Positions 12,410 to 25,000 of a stretch of 64,000 nucleotides of DNA are shown here, piece by piece (the first letter of the stretch is position 1; the number at the start of each line of letters is the position of its first letter). Source of the stretch: Pipra filicauda (taxonomy: Eukaryota; Chordata; Aves; Passeriformes; Pipridae); contig NW_024104295.1 in assembly GCF_003945595.2 (NCBI RefSeq), positions 248,001 through 312,000 on the forward strand, written 5' to 3'. A program made the translations under genes and the position numbers. The notes beneath the pieces were generated by a model. That model did no database searches. It was not told the DNA's origin and saw nothing but the letters and a program-made list of their open reading frames with translations.

Positions 12410-13703
12410 ACCCTACCCCTTAAAATAAAACAAAACAGAGGCTGAGTCTAGGATCAGGCCCTCCAACCAGTGCCCACAGTAAAAATTTCCCCAGTCCAGT
12501 TCTTGCAGACTAGAATTCCCTTTCAAACCCCATTTAACTCCCCTCCAGCTGGAGCTCCAGGCCTGTCTCCCTGACCATAAGAGCAAACCTAATCTTATGC
12601 TGTCATAACACAGGGTTTCCAGTCATTGCCCACACTAAAACGTTCTCACAGCCATGTTCTCTTCACTGTCTATCCTTTCCTTTGGCATGTTCCCTTTTAA
12701 ACCTCACTCTATCTGCAGCTCTAGGCTCTCTCTGTCTGAATGCCCACCTTAACACTAAAATAGATCCTTAGACCAGGACCCCCAGCCAGTGCCCTCAATA
12801 AAATATTGTCCCTGCCACATTTTCTCTGCCTCACACCCTGTGTTTTCAAAGTTCCATTCCAGCTGCACCTCCAGGTCCTCTGTGTCACCCAACTCTAACC
12901 TTAAGCCTCAAACAAACCATATGCTGGGCTTCGGACGTGGCTTCCAGCCAGTACCCACACCAGGAAGTTCTTGCTGCCAAGTTCTTCTGGCAGCCTACAC
13001 TTCCCTTAGACAGTCAGTTTCTAGCCCCAAGCCAGCTGCAGCTGTTCTCTCTTTCCTTCTGTCAAACATAACTTCAAACCTCACCCTACACCTGGAAGTT
13101 ATGTTGAGTCTTGGACCAGGCCCCTCAGCCAGTGCCTCCACCTACAACTTTTTGCAGCCAAGCTATCCCTGTGGCCCAGACTTTTCACTAGCAGCTGCTC
13201 TCAAGCCTCTCTCCACCTTGAGCTCTAGGCTCTCATTGACTCTCAGCACCAGCCCTAACCCTCACACTAGCTGTATGGTGAGCCTCAGACAAGGACTGCT
13301 GAGCATCGTTCACAACAAAAAATTCTTGCAACGAAGTTTTTCCTGCACCCCACGTGTCCTAGGCCTGTTCTAACAGCAGCACTAGACTCTCTAGTGTTGT
13401 GAAAAATAACCCCAGCTGTAAGTCCAGCCATAACAGTAGGCTGAGCCTCAGACCAGGCAGCCTGGCCAAGCTCTCCTTGAAGTTAGACTTCCCCTTCAAA
13501 GCCCCTCTCTAACTCACTTCCTGCTGGAATGCTAGGCTCTCTCTTTCTCCCAGCCCTAACTCTAATTCTGATGTAAACATAACTGTATGCTGCAGCCACT
13601 CAAACCAAAACATTCTCCCAGCCAAGTTCTCCTTGCAGCCCTCCTCCCTTCTAACCCCACTCTCACTGCAGCTCTAGGCTCTTTCTTTTAACCCTGACCA
13701 TAA
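12410..13703. repeat. Degenerate tandem array, about 160-180 bp unit, about 8 copies
   Basis: A diverged unit recurs in direct orientation. Each copy has a block like GAGCCTCAGACCAGG, then CCAGCCAGTGCCC, an A-rich AAAACATTCTTGCAGCC, a pyrimidine-rich part ending CTGCAGCTCTAGGCTCTCTC, and an AACCCTAAC-like block. Anchor positions for the CCAGCCAGTGCCC block are about 12464, 12619, 12782, 12944, 13125, 13299, 13461 (altered) and 13592 (altered), giving spacings of 155, 163, 162, 181, 174, 162 and 131. The later units carry deletions. I do not recognise the family. The 194-codon frame at 12789-13373 is an accident of this array. The array stops at an LTR at about 13704. Confidence 0.8.
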
Positions 13704-14866
13704 TGCTAGTCTCTATTGGACTTGCATGGCAAGATTTTGGTACTTGGGGGTGGGGGGTCGAGGGTGGTCGGGGGCTACAGTGATGGCTTCTGTGAGAAGA
13801 TGACAAAAGCTTCCCCCATGTCCAATAGAGCCAATGCCTGGCAGCTCCAAGATGAACCTACTGCTGGCCAAGGCTGAGCCCATCAGTGATGGTGGTAGCG
13901 CCTCTGGGATAACATGTTCGAAAAGGGAAAAAAATTCTGCAAAAACAGCAGCTGGAAGAGAGGAGTGAGAATATGTGTGAGGAACAACTCTGCTGACAGC
14001 AAGGTCAGTGGAGGAGGGGGAGGAGATGCTCCAGGCACTGGAGGAGAGATTCCCCTGCAGCCTATGGTGCAGCCCATGGTGAGGCAGCTGTCCTGCTGCA
14101 GCCCATGGAGGTCCATGGTGGAGCGGAGATCCACCTGCAGCCTGTGGAGGACCCCACATAAGAGCAGCTGGATGCCCAAAGGAAATTGTGACCCCATGGG
14201 AAGCCCACACTAGAGCAGGCTTCTGGCAGAACCTGTGAAAAGAGAAGCCCACGCTGGAGCATATTTTCTGGTAGGACTTGTGACCGTGTGGGCGACCCAC
14301 ACTGGCGCAGTCTGTTCCTGAAGGACTTGCATCCTGTGGAAGTGTCCCATGCTGAAGCAGTTCCTGAAGAACTGCAGCCTATGGGAAGGAATTACAATAG
14401 AGAAGTTTGTGGAGAACTGTCTCCCATAGGAGGGACTCCACAGTGGAGCAGGGGAGGAGTGTGAGGAGACATTCACCTGAAGAAGGAGAAAAGAGCAGCA
14501 GAGACAGTGTGTGATGAACTGACCACAAACCCCCATTCCCCATCTCCCTGCACCACTGGAGGGAAGGAGGTAGATAAAATTGCGGAGAAGTTGAGCCTGG
14601 GAAGAAGGCAGAGGTGGGAGGAAGGTGTTTTTAGACTTGTTCTTGTATCACATTATCCTACTCTGATTTGATTGGCAATAAATTAAATTAATTTCTCCAA
14701 GTTAAGTCTGCTTTGCCCATGACAGTAACTGGGGAATGATCTCTCCCTGTCCTTATCTTGACCCACAAGCCTTTCACCATATTTTTCTCCCCCTGACCAG
14801 TTGAGGATGGGAGTGATAGCGTAACTCGATGGGCACCTGGCATCCAGGCAAGGTCAACCCACCACA
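13704..14866 (+). mobile_element. Solo LTR of an avian endogenous retrovirus (TguLTR5-like)
   Basis: The block resembles a long (about 1.1-1.2 kb) LTR family common in songbird genomes, which I recall as TguLTR5. Visible marks are the start near TGCTAG, a G-rich tract at 13746-13774, an internal set of tandem motifs of the kind CCCACACTGGAGCAG with GACTTGTGACC and AGCCTATGGG (about 14050-14450), a polyadenylation signal AATAAA at about 14678, and the end block GGGCACCTGGCATCCAGGCA then CCACCACA at 14866. No internal gag, pol or env sequence is present beside it, so it is a solo LTR. No convincing target-site duplication was found. It is inserted into the tandem array described to its left. 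Confidence 0.8.
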
Positions 14867-14925
14867 CAGCTGTATCAATAAACCCAACCAAAGGTTGAGC
14901 CTTAGACTAGAATTCACAAGACCAA
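14867..14925. repeat. Remnant of the tandem array on the far side of the LTR
   Basis: Just after the LTR the sequence contains GGTTGAGCCTTAGACTAG (about 14893-14910), which resembles the GGCTGAGCCTCAGACCAG block of the array at 12410-13703. This suggests that the LTR landed inside or at the edge of the array. Only one short piece is recognisable. Confidence 0.45.
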
Positions 14926-17867
14926 GGTAGGCTTGGGGAAAACTATTTATTTTGTGTTGCCTAGTCTGCTCCATTTTTTTCTGCCATTGGTAATAAAATT
15001 TCTGCTTTGTCCCACTTCTGGTGCAAGATGCTCTCAGCTGGAATCTGGTGAACAAGGGACAGAAAAGAATCAAAAATGATCTAGCAAGACTGTGCTAATA
15101 AATGGCTGTCCTTGACTGACGTCATCAACAGTTTGAATAAATTTTAAAAAGAGTGTGAGCTCTCACCTTGACTTTTAAGAAAAGCCTGGGATTAACCATG
15201 ACTTAGCAAGCAAGCTCGCTTCTAAAATCTATTTGCTTTTTTGGATGCTTGCCACAAAGTTTTGTGTAGCATTGTTGTTTATACATAATACTAGTTTGTT
15301 ACTTTATTCCACTATGAAAAATATGTGAGTAACTTGCTTTTTCTCTCATTAGTCGCCCAGAGCAATTCTTCTGGTGAGTTAGGGTCTCCAATTTGAAGGA
15401 AAGGGATATGACAAAGTTTGTAAGTGAAGCTTTGCCTAGCTACTGGAAGGTGATATTTCCCTTTACAATTATATTCTGCAGCTGCAAAGAACAGAAGGCT
15501 CACAGAGTTTCCCTGGGCCAACTGCCATAGAAACTAATTTCAGCTAAGGCAGACTCATAAATTGTTCCATTACTCCATAAATTGGTCTGGGCACATGTCA
15601 CTTCAAGCCAAGCTGGGTTACTTTAAATCTACCCTGTAGTTCTAAAATGCTGCCTCTTTTTTTAAAGAACGTGGCTTAAAGACATGATGAAAATAAATAG
15701 TGTCTGAAGTGAGTTAATATTCTACAAGAGCACAAAACCTACAAGGATGTCAAATTATTAACCATTACCATTTTTTTGGAAATACATAAAGACCAGACTA
15801 AATATTTCGAAGACAAATACTTTCCTTCATTTGCAAAACAGAAAAGGAGAAATAGAAAACCAATATCTACTAACTATTTAAAATGCAGACTCCTTAATTG
15901 CTCTGTATTCAGAAGAACAAATACAATCTGTATGTGGGAATGATTACTGGCTACATATGTTTACAGGCAGAAAGCATCGCCTGCCCTTTTCAGATGTGCC
16001 ATCAAGAGCTACAGGATTCATAGAATTTCACATTATTACAGAAGATTCCAAATAGTCTATGGAACAATTTAAAATACAAATTCAAAAAAGTTAAAATTAA
16101 CTTAGGAAGATAAATGTAATAATTTCCCGAGCAGAAAGGATTCTGACATTTCATTTTAAGCACTACCAGTTTATTTTTGTTCCTCAACAGGAAGCACAAT
16201 ACAAAACCAAAGCCCTCAAAGAGACTATCAGCCCCAATTTGAGATTAGGCATCTAATATAAGTGATGCTTTCTTTTTTTGTTTCGTTGGTTTTTTTAAAG
16301 GTGAAAAAATAGGCATCCCATTTCAGGCTAGGCTTGGGAAATTAGTGCAGGCAGGTGCAGCTCCTGTAATCACAATCCTAAAAACAGCGGAAGCCAGGAC
16401 ATCTTATTTTCACCTTGCTCGACTCTCCATAAACAAGCCAACTAAAAGTCTCCCTACGATCAGCATCCAGCCGCAGCAGTGTCCATTTTAGTTCAAACAA
16501 AGACAGTTCTCCACAGGCAAAGAAACGCAAAAGCCCAACTGTCCCTCTCCCTCTGGGGCCCTCCGCTTCCCTTTTATGACTTCCCCGCTTCAGCAGCACA
16601 GCTGCCAGTTCCACCTCCCAGCAGTTTAACAAGCCACAACTGCCAGGTTTTGCAGTTTATATAGTCTTTAAGGGCTAACCTCTTCCTTTTTCTGTAGAGA
16701 AGGCTTTTAACCCTTTATAGGTTCACAGGGCCTACAGCTCAACCTTCTGAGTTGTTTGTGTGCAGCTTTCTACTGTAACTGGGATTTTCTAGTGTCTCTC
16801 TGTTGATCCAACTCCTGTTTTATCAGGTGTAGTCAGCTAGGAAATTGCAGAACTGTTCCTGTATGCTGGTACTCCAGCTGGGGGGTTAGAGGGCAGTATA
16901 TAAACTAATATATAAATATTTTTTCTTCCCAGAAAATACCTCAAAGCTAATAGATTTTACTGTTAAAATAATGATATTTTACAAATGGCATCAAATGTAA
17001 GCTTAATAAGGACATTCTGTATATACGTCTTTTTTACTCTTCAACTTGAAAAGTGTTCTGCTCAACATCAGGTAATAAATATAACTTTGAATAATCTACT
17101 GATTGCACTCATGCCTGTATAAAAGCTTTTTTTTCCCCCAAGTATGCTCTTTATCTTATTGAAAAGATTTTTAGCTTCCTTTATCTGCTTTCAATAACCT
17201 TTAAAACATAAAAGGACATGCAACGTAATAACAGATTAAGAAATAAGATGTAATATTTAATTCTTTAATTGCACATCCTTTAATAAAAAATGCTTGGTGC
17301 AGAGTTTATATTACTTTGTAAAAAAAAATCACTATAGGTTCCATTTTCCTCTAGCTGTTATTTTTATTATTTGCAAAATTTCAGAAGACTTTTCAATTTG
17401 TAGCCCAGAAATACAGCTTCCTCGGCATATGCCATTTTAGCATTTTGTGCTTACTGTGGTTAATCACAGGAACTGCAATAGCTGAAGAGCTGTTAGAGAA
17501 CTACAGTCATTCCCATGTGTTCTAATTTAGACAGGTGCCCCTGGAACTGCAGATTTCGTTTTGAGAGAAGGTTATGCTTGTGCACTTTTTTGGTGTTGCT
17601 TTAGGGCTTTCTAGTATTATTCTGCTGAAGACATTAAAAAGCTACACTGATGCCAACTAGGTTAGCCCTGGGAAATCTCTTGAAAGTCAGGAAGAAGTAA
17701 TATACAAAGTTTTCAAAGCTCGGTTAACAAAAACATCCTTTTGTTTTCAATGCGTTCATTTTGGACAGAAAACATCAGATACCAAGACCCTGGGCACTGA
17801 CAATAACTGAATATTAAAGCTCTAGCAAACCTTGTGAAAATCAGGTCTTACATGTATCCAAGAGTAT
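14926..17867. other. Intergenic DNA, nothing recognised
   Basis: AT-rich unique sequence. No exon, RNA gene or clear transposable element was seen. Frames at 16002-16199 and 16378-16664 lack any domain. Short A- and T-rich runs are present, for example around 16900-17340. Confidence 0.6.
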
Positions 17868-19065
17868 CTAAACAAAAGCCCTACCTACATTTAAAGAAAT
17901 CACATGGTCAACCATTTTATCACAGGTCAGTTTGATCCAGACTTCATCCATTCCAGTTCTGAAGTCTCCAAAGAAGGAAATCCTGCAACCTTTCCAGTAT
18001 CTGGCCACCTGCACAGGGGAAACACTTTTCAGTAAATCTAATTGAAATTCTGAATGGTCCAACTTGTGTCTGCTGCTGCTTGTCCTGTCACTGGGCTCCT
18101 CTGAAAAGAGCCTGATTCTGCCTTCTCTGTGCTCCTCTCCCATTAGCTATTTGGAAGCAGCAGTGAGACCTTTCTTTTTCTTCATTTCTCACTGCTAAAC
18201 ACACCCAGATCTCTCGTCCGTTCCCTCACAGCACGTCATGCAGCCCCTTAACCATCCTGGTGGCTGTCCACTGCACTTGCTCCAGTATGTCAATGCTTTT
18301 CTTGTTGTGACTACCCCCAAACTTGACACATCACTCCAGATACAGCCTCATAAGTGCTGAATAGAGAGAAGGGAATAAATGCAGTGGCTACACTACATAC
18401 AACTCATTTATTCTGTCCTAGATACAAGATCCCAGATCCCATTTGCACTTGAACTTCATGAGTTTCTGTCAGATCATTCTCCAGTCTGTAAAGATTCTTT
18501 GAACTGCAAGTACTCCCTCCAATGTCGTACTGACCACAAACTTGCTGAAAGTGCACTCCATCCCACCACCCAGATCACGAATAAAGGTATTAAACAGTGC
18601 TATCCCCACTATGAATCCTTGAGGCACGCCACTTGTACAACCAGTCACCAGTTCTGCTTCATATTGTTGATTACAACTTTTCCAGCACAGTGATCCAGCT
18701 GATTTTCTACCCATGTTATCACCCACTTACAGAGTCCATACCCCCACTAATTTAGCTGTGAGGAGATAATGGGAGACCATATCAAAGGCCTTGCTAGAAT
18801 CAAAGTACACAACATCCAGTGCTCCTCCCTTCATCCCAGAGCAAGTCATCTCATCACAGAAGGCAATCAGGTTGTTCAGGTATAATTTACACTTGATAAT
18901 TCTTGTGCTGGCTGTTCCCAATCACCTTCTTATCTTTTCTGCACTTCAAAATGCTTGTAGGAGATTCAGTCCATAACATTCCCAGGGAGTGCAGTTCAGC
19001 TGAGTGGCCTGTACTGCTTCAAATTCTCCTTATTGTCCTTCTCAAAGATGGATGTGAGTTTCCAT
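17868..19065 (-). mobile_element. Old CR1 LINE fragment, ORF2 and 3' region
   Basis: On the minus strand this carries broken CR1 ORF2. The frame at 18727-18921 includes LDVVYFDSSKAFDMVSH, the reverse-transcriptase motif usually written DFSKAFDTVSH. The frame at 18469-18726 includes SGVPQG and NTFIRDL, the next motif block, with several substitutions. The CR1 3' domain continues to about 17868 (frame 17868-18143, with EEHREGRIRLFSEEPSD, the AQARLFSEV-type block). Frames are split by stops and shifts, so it is dead. No full 5' end is present. Confidence 0.88.
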
Positions 19066-22000
19066 TCTTTTTTCTTTATGGTTTCTTTGTAATATATTAT
19101 TATTTCAATCAATTAAAAAAATTACAATGGGACCCTGACGTGCTATCAGAGGGTTAGAATCTATCAGGTCTCTCTTTTATGGAAATTTTGTATTCTAATG
19201 TAAAAAACTTGCAATATTTAGGTTTCAGTATATTGTGATGTGGTTCTGCTAGAGAAATTGTTAACCTAGCTAACAATCTTGTCTAAAATTCTCTTGATTA
19301 GCATGACAAATACATGTTTTCCAAGAAATATGTTGTAAGAAAATGAAAATTAGATGTAGTAAATTCTTTAAATTGCTTTTAACTACTAAAAAAACTTTCC
19401 TGATGCCAGTAGATAATTAAAATATTATTTTATATATAATAAATGCAAACAGTCAGCTTGGTAAACACCAGAATAAGAAAGGAGAGAAAGCAAATGATAT
19501 GAAGAAAAACTTGTCCATCTAACTACTTTGTAATTACTACATAAAACTCAAAGGATTTCAGAGAAAATGAAAGTGATTTCTCAGGAGAGCAGAGGGAAGA
19601 TTGGTGTAAGAGCTGCTTAAGCACATGACCAAAAGATTCTAGTGACATCTCCAAGGAACCACATAAAATGCTGTAGACCTGAATAAAGAGGAAGGTTTTT
19701 GAGTGTATCATCATGTGCTGCAAACCTGTGCTTGAGCTCATCTTTGATAGATTAAGCAGCTGCAACCCACAAAGCCGCCAGTGCTTTATGTGAGGCTGTG
19801 GTAACAGTTTTGTTCAGTTCATTAAAACTCTCCCCTCTTGGACATCTGAATGTACCTGTGCATGAGGCCTGAGCTACACATTTCTTTTTTTGCTAATGTT
19901 TTGTCATTGAATGAGTAGTGTAACTTTTAATTTAAATAGTTATCCAGGTGCAGAGGTGGCTGCAGCTGTTTGCACTAAACAGCCAGAAAAGCTAGGCTAT
20001 TTCCTGTTCTTAGGAGAAGCTGCTACACTATAAGAGCATCTTTTTACACATATGACGTCTTCTACCCTCGTAGTGCTTTGCCTATTCTGGTTTTAAAAAG
20101 CAGGCTAAACAAAATAATTGCAGCTATTCTAGAGCTGAGGAGTAGCCTCTTTGCCCAAGGTTTCTTCCTTGGTAAGCTTCAGCAGTGGAGGTGGCACTTT
20201 CTGGCGATCATGGGGATGATAAGATACTGCTCAGTCTGCATGTGTGTGGCTTGGTGTCAGTAACCAGAGTCCTGCTATGAGATTAATTAGTAGGGATTAT
20301 CAGTGTTGTTCAAACAATGTGACCTGTGTGCAGACAAAGCTTTGATCATTATGCAGTGTCATTGAACACTTCATAGCAGTCTGCAGCAGCACATGTCCAA
20401 GGTTTGTTATCAGAGCTAACAGGTTTTAGGTTCTCTCAGTTTCACTGGGGAAGCATGATAATTTCCAGGAATTCAGCTTTGGAGAAAGCCGGTCCCACGG
20501 TGAAAAAAGAGCCATTCTAGGCTGGAGCAGTTTGTTTGCTCCAAATTCATTGTGTTAAATCACTAACAAAAATTATTCAATATGTAGTAAAGGACTTGGG
20601 AAGGCAGATGTGGCCAGGGTTAGGACCAGCACAATTTACATTGCAAATATTGTTTTGAGAAGTAAATGAAAGTAGATTTGCCCCATTTTTTGGTGGCAGT
20701 AAAAACATGGTCAGCTAATATGTCACGTTTTATTTTAAAATTACACAATCTAGTCATGTGATTTATAATAGCTTAAAATTGGACATTAGTATACTCTCTG
20801 TTGGTTTTAACTATTTTTCTTACTTTTTTTTTTAAATGTTCAAGAAGCCAGTTTGTATTTATTTTGCATGAGAGCAAAATCCAGCAATCCAGCAGAGTGG
20901 ATTGACAACTGACATAACACAGAGGAAGTCAGGCTATAGGATTCTCCATGTGAGTTACTATAAGCAAAAAAGAATGTCTTTTCTAAACACAGAACATATC
21001 TTAACACCAGCTAGTTCCTTTTCTCACAAAAAATACCCAAAAAAGGTATAGTTCCTTTTAAGTCGAAGAAGCTACAGTGGTTAGCACCAGAACAGCATCT
21101 TATCTGTGATTTAGCTAGACTTGGTGATAGATTCATTGTGGGGGTGAGTGGAAGAACTGAAATCACAGGTGGACAACTGATACATGGCCAAAGCTCTCTC
21201 TAAAGCATATGAGTTTACGTGTGTGAGGTGGGTAGGATTCGAGTGGCAGCACACGGAAGCAGAAGACGTACCACAAACCACAGCTAATTTGGCCCTCAGC
21301 TTTCTTGCGCTGTCACTGTTTCTACCCTTGCAGATGAAGTTGCAGCCACATTTCCTCTGCAAGGCAGGCAGAAAAGGTAGCTGAGAAGCTTTCAAACTGC
21401 AGAATAAGTGCAGCACTGCATGAGTTTTCATATTGATATAAATATCAGCTCTTTGATGTTAGGTACTGCACAGTCCTGCAGAAATTAAGGCAGAGTTCCC
21501 ATCCAATGTTGAAGAAGACAACAAGGAAGCCGAGAGGTTTTGTTTTGCTTTGAAGCAAAGATAAACAGAGACTGTCTACAAATGAAATATTCATGTGTTC
21601 CAATGTGTTTTTCAGTTCCTTGAATAACTATAGTTTGTTTTGAGCTCAAGTTTAAGAAATATCTTAAACTACCACCTCACGGAAGGGAAAGGCTCCAAGG
21701 CCTAAGGGCTGTGCTCAGTAAAGAGCCAGGCTATTAGTGACATGGACCAACACTACACTCACTGTTGCAGGTCCTACTTGTCAGTTTAGAACCAATATTT
21801 ACTCAAAGAAAATTTAAAAAAAAAATCAGACATGCTTACATATTTGTGATAGGGCAAGAAATTATTTCCCTCCTGCTTGTGGTTTGCAGACCACATGGTT
21901 TCTGTTCAAGTCCTGCTGGGAAAGAAGGGGAGGAAAGAAAATCTGTGGCAGATTGTGGGGTCTCTTCTACTTCCAAAGCAGAGAAAACGCCAGTAAATAT

Positions 22001-25000
22001 AACTATGTAACCTGATATTTTGTGTCCTTTTCTCTATTATTTTGTTTGCTGAATATTGCCATGGAGAGACTTTAGCCATTCTTACACATGGCAAACAGGT
22101 CAGCTATTTGCACTAATTGTCAGGCAGAATCTGTATGTCAGGATTATTATCGGACTACCGAAGAATAGCGTTAAGGCACCATTAAAAAATTACAAGAAAA
22201 TATTATTCCTTGTCATTTACTGCTTGCACAACTAGGCAGACAAACACACACAAGTATACGAGTCAGAAAGAAGGACTGTTGCAGGAAATATCTCACAAAA
22301 AGGGAAATGGAGAAGAGACAAGTACATAATATAAAGAAGAGGGAGGGAGGAAGCCGTGGGTGTTTTCTTTTCTGCACACTCTTAATTACTTTGGAGTTTT
22401 AGGCATTAGATATTAAAAAAAAAAAAGAGTAGCAGAAAAACCGTGAATGAGACTGTTCTTTTGAAACAAGCACTACCTTATAAATGAAATCAAATAGCTT
22501 CTGCTGGGACAGCAGGTGTCATGAAGTATGCCATCAAAGTGACCTACTCTGTCAGATAGCAAGTCATGGTTCCCCTTTTGCTCAGAGAAAATAATTTGAA
22601 TGACTTATCATGTCAGTATTTTATTAATTTGGTTTCTCATCCGTTACTGGGATGTTTTCTATCAGTTACCAAGTTCCTCTTGACTCTGTCCTTCATTATG
22701 TTTACTGAAAGAAAGTAGTATTAGCTTGAAGCAAATCTCTCAAGGAGAAAGATGTACTTCTCTAGGCATTCCAAGAAGTCTGAAATATTGTTGCTTCCAA
22801 CAGTCTGTAAGGAAAAGTAGAAAAAAGCCAAGTCAGAGTATCTTTAGCATGAGAATCTACTTAAAAATATATGTAGTCTTTTACATCTTAGTTTAGTTTC
22901 TATGAAGAAAATAATATTTACATGTCAGAGAGCACAGTGTATGGTAAAGGAGTGGTCTGTGCTGTGGGTAGCCCTAACAAGCTGGAGAGGGAAATGCGCC
23001 CCCCAGCTACACTGGGCAGCTCTTCATTATGTTTTAGGAGTATCACAGACACCATTCCTGAGGCACTATTCCCTGACAGTACTTGCTGTCTAGTGTTAGG
23101 GTATCCCATCTGGTGCACAAGGAAATTATATACTAAATTCTTAACATTCTTCCAAATACCACACCACTTGTTAGGTAATAATAGCAGTAATACCTAAGTA
23201 CTAACTATGAATATAGCAATATTAAACACTGAAAAGACAAAAAGATCCTCCTATAAAATTTATAGGAGAAAGTAATTTCTCTGTACTGCAGCCCTGAGAT
23301 TATTCCCAACTGTTTCAAGAATAACGCTTTAACAATTTTAGGTGATAGTATAACAAAGTGGATAGATACATTAAATATAAGATGAGAACATAGTATACAT
23401 GTGAAAATTTACAGCCATGTAAATAACATGAGCATAAGGGACTAAGGTTGATGGCTGAACCAGTTAAAAGCTCCAGTTTCTAAAAGCTTCACCACTGTCC
23501 TGGAGAGTTTCATAACAGATTTCCACATAAATAGGAAATTTTTAGTTTTAAAAATCTCATCCTGAAAACTGTCCATAAATATGCAGACATATTTTCCATG
23601 ATTTCCAGGTGAAATTTCTCAAGTTTAAAAGTAATGATCAATCTCAGAACTCAGCCTCCAATTTGAAGATTCCTTTTCTTTTTTTCCCCCCACTTATCTC
23701 TGACACTAAAAGTTCAGCAGCACAAATGATGCCCTCATTGACTTCACCTGGTGAACTAACTGGGTTGGACCTCAATAAAGAGTTCTGGTCACATACCAGA
23801 AGTCCTTTCAGAAAGATGAGCTCTGTGCTGTAGGTGCTAGTGAAGTGCTGTAACAATATTTTAAGCACTTCTGTAAAGAGTCACCACACCAAATATACAC
23901 AAAGGAGGGATCTGAGGAGTAGGAGAGTGGCATTGATTATTTTTTTATCACCAGAGTGCACTTGAAAAACATTCAGATAAGAAGAACTTCCTGAAAAATA
24001 GTTCAAACTGGTACCAAGAGAGAAGAAAATGTGAATAACAACATCTGAGGACTGGTTCTTTTGATTTTCACTCAGGAAAATTACTTTGAGGAGAATTTTG
24101 TCCAAAGAAGCATGAGATCCACTGGATGCCTTGGGATTTACTTACACTGGCCTTGACAAAAACATTTTTGCCTTAGAAATGAAAATTAATGGTTTAAAGG
24201 AAAGGCCATAGTGCAAAAGGAAGACAGCACTGAATGTAGTCAGATACAAGTAGACCTCAGTGCCCAGCAGATGACCACAGCATGGGAAGCTGCTGCAAGG
24301 GAAAAGAGGGAGCAAGCCACAGGCAGTCTTAATGTCTGAAATGAAATGAAACCATGCACCTCCTACCTCTAAGGCTAAAACCAACCGGTTTGGGCATTCT
24401 TAGCTTCCTGATAGGGAGAAATTGCCAACATGGGGGCCCTTTACAGAATGCACATTTTGCCTGCTGGGCCTTGTTCTGCTGAGACAAACCTGAAGTTTTA
24501 GCTGACAGGACACATAGAACCTGTTGTTATCTTAGGAAAAGTTTTATGAAGTATCCCGCAGGAAGTTACTAGTATTATTTGATAGATAGATATCAGATTA
24601 GCTTTTTAAAACATGGAACTGCTGCACGGCTCAACCTGGGGAGATCCAGTTCACAAAACCAACATTTTTTCTGCTTGTTTAAGTCCCTGAACTGGTACGT
24701 GGATCAGATGAGCACCAGCAGAAGAGAGAGGCGAGGAGGCAGGTTAATTTATGAGGAAATTACAGCCTTAGGCATGCTCTGAGGTGTCTTTTGGGCGCAA
24801 TAGCCAGGAGTCATCTCATCAGCTCTATGCCTCTAAAATGTCATCTTTAGGAGTAAGTTCCCTTTCAATAAACATATATTCAACCTGGAGGTTTTCTAGT
24901 TGCCACTGGATATGCAGAGAGAGTCAAATTTCTGAAAATTGTCTCTCTGGGAACACTGTATTTCTCTATTTCTGGATCTCTTTGATTCTACTCTGATTAA

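Noticed and set aside
12789..13373. 194-codon Ser/Pro-rich ORF
   Set aside because: It runs through a diverged tandem array and its repeats do not keep frame; no domain and no splice support.
13713..14300. 195-codon minus-strand ORF
   Set aside because: It lies antisense inside the LTR and arises from the LTR's repeated GC-rich motifs.
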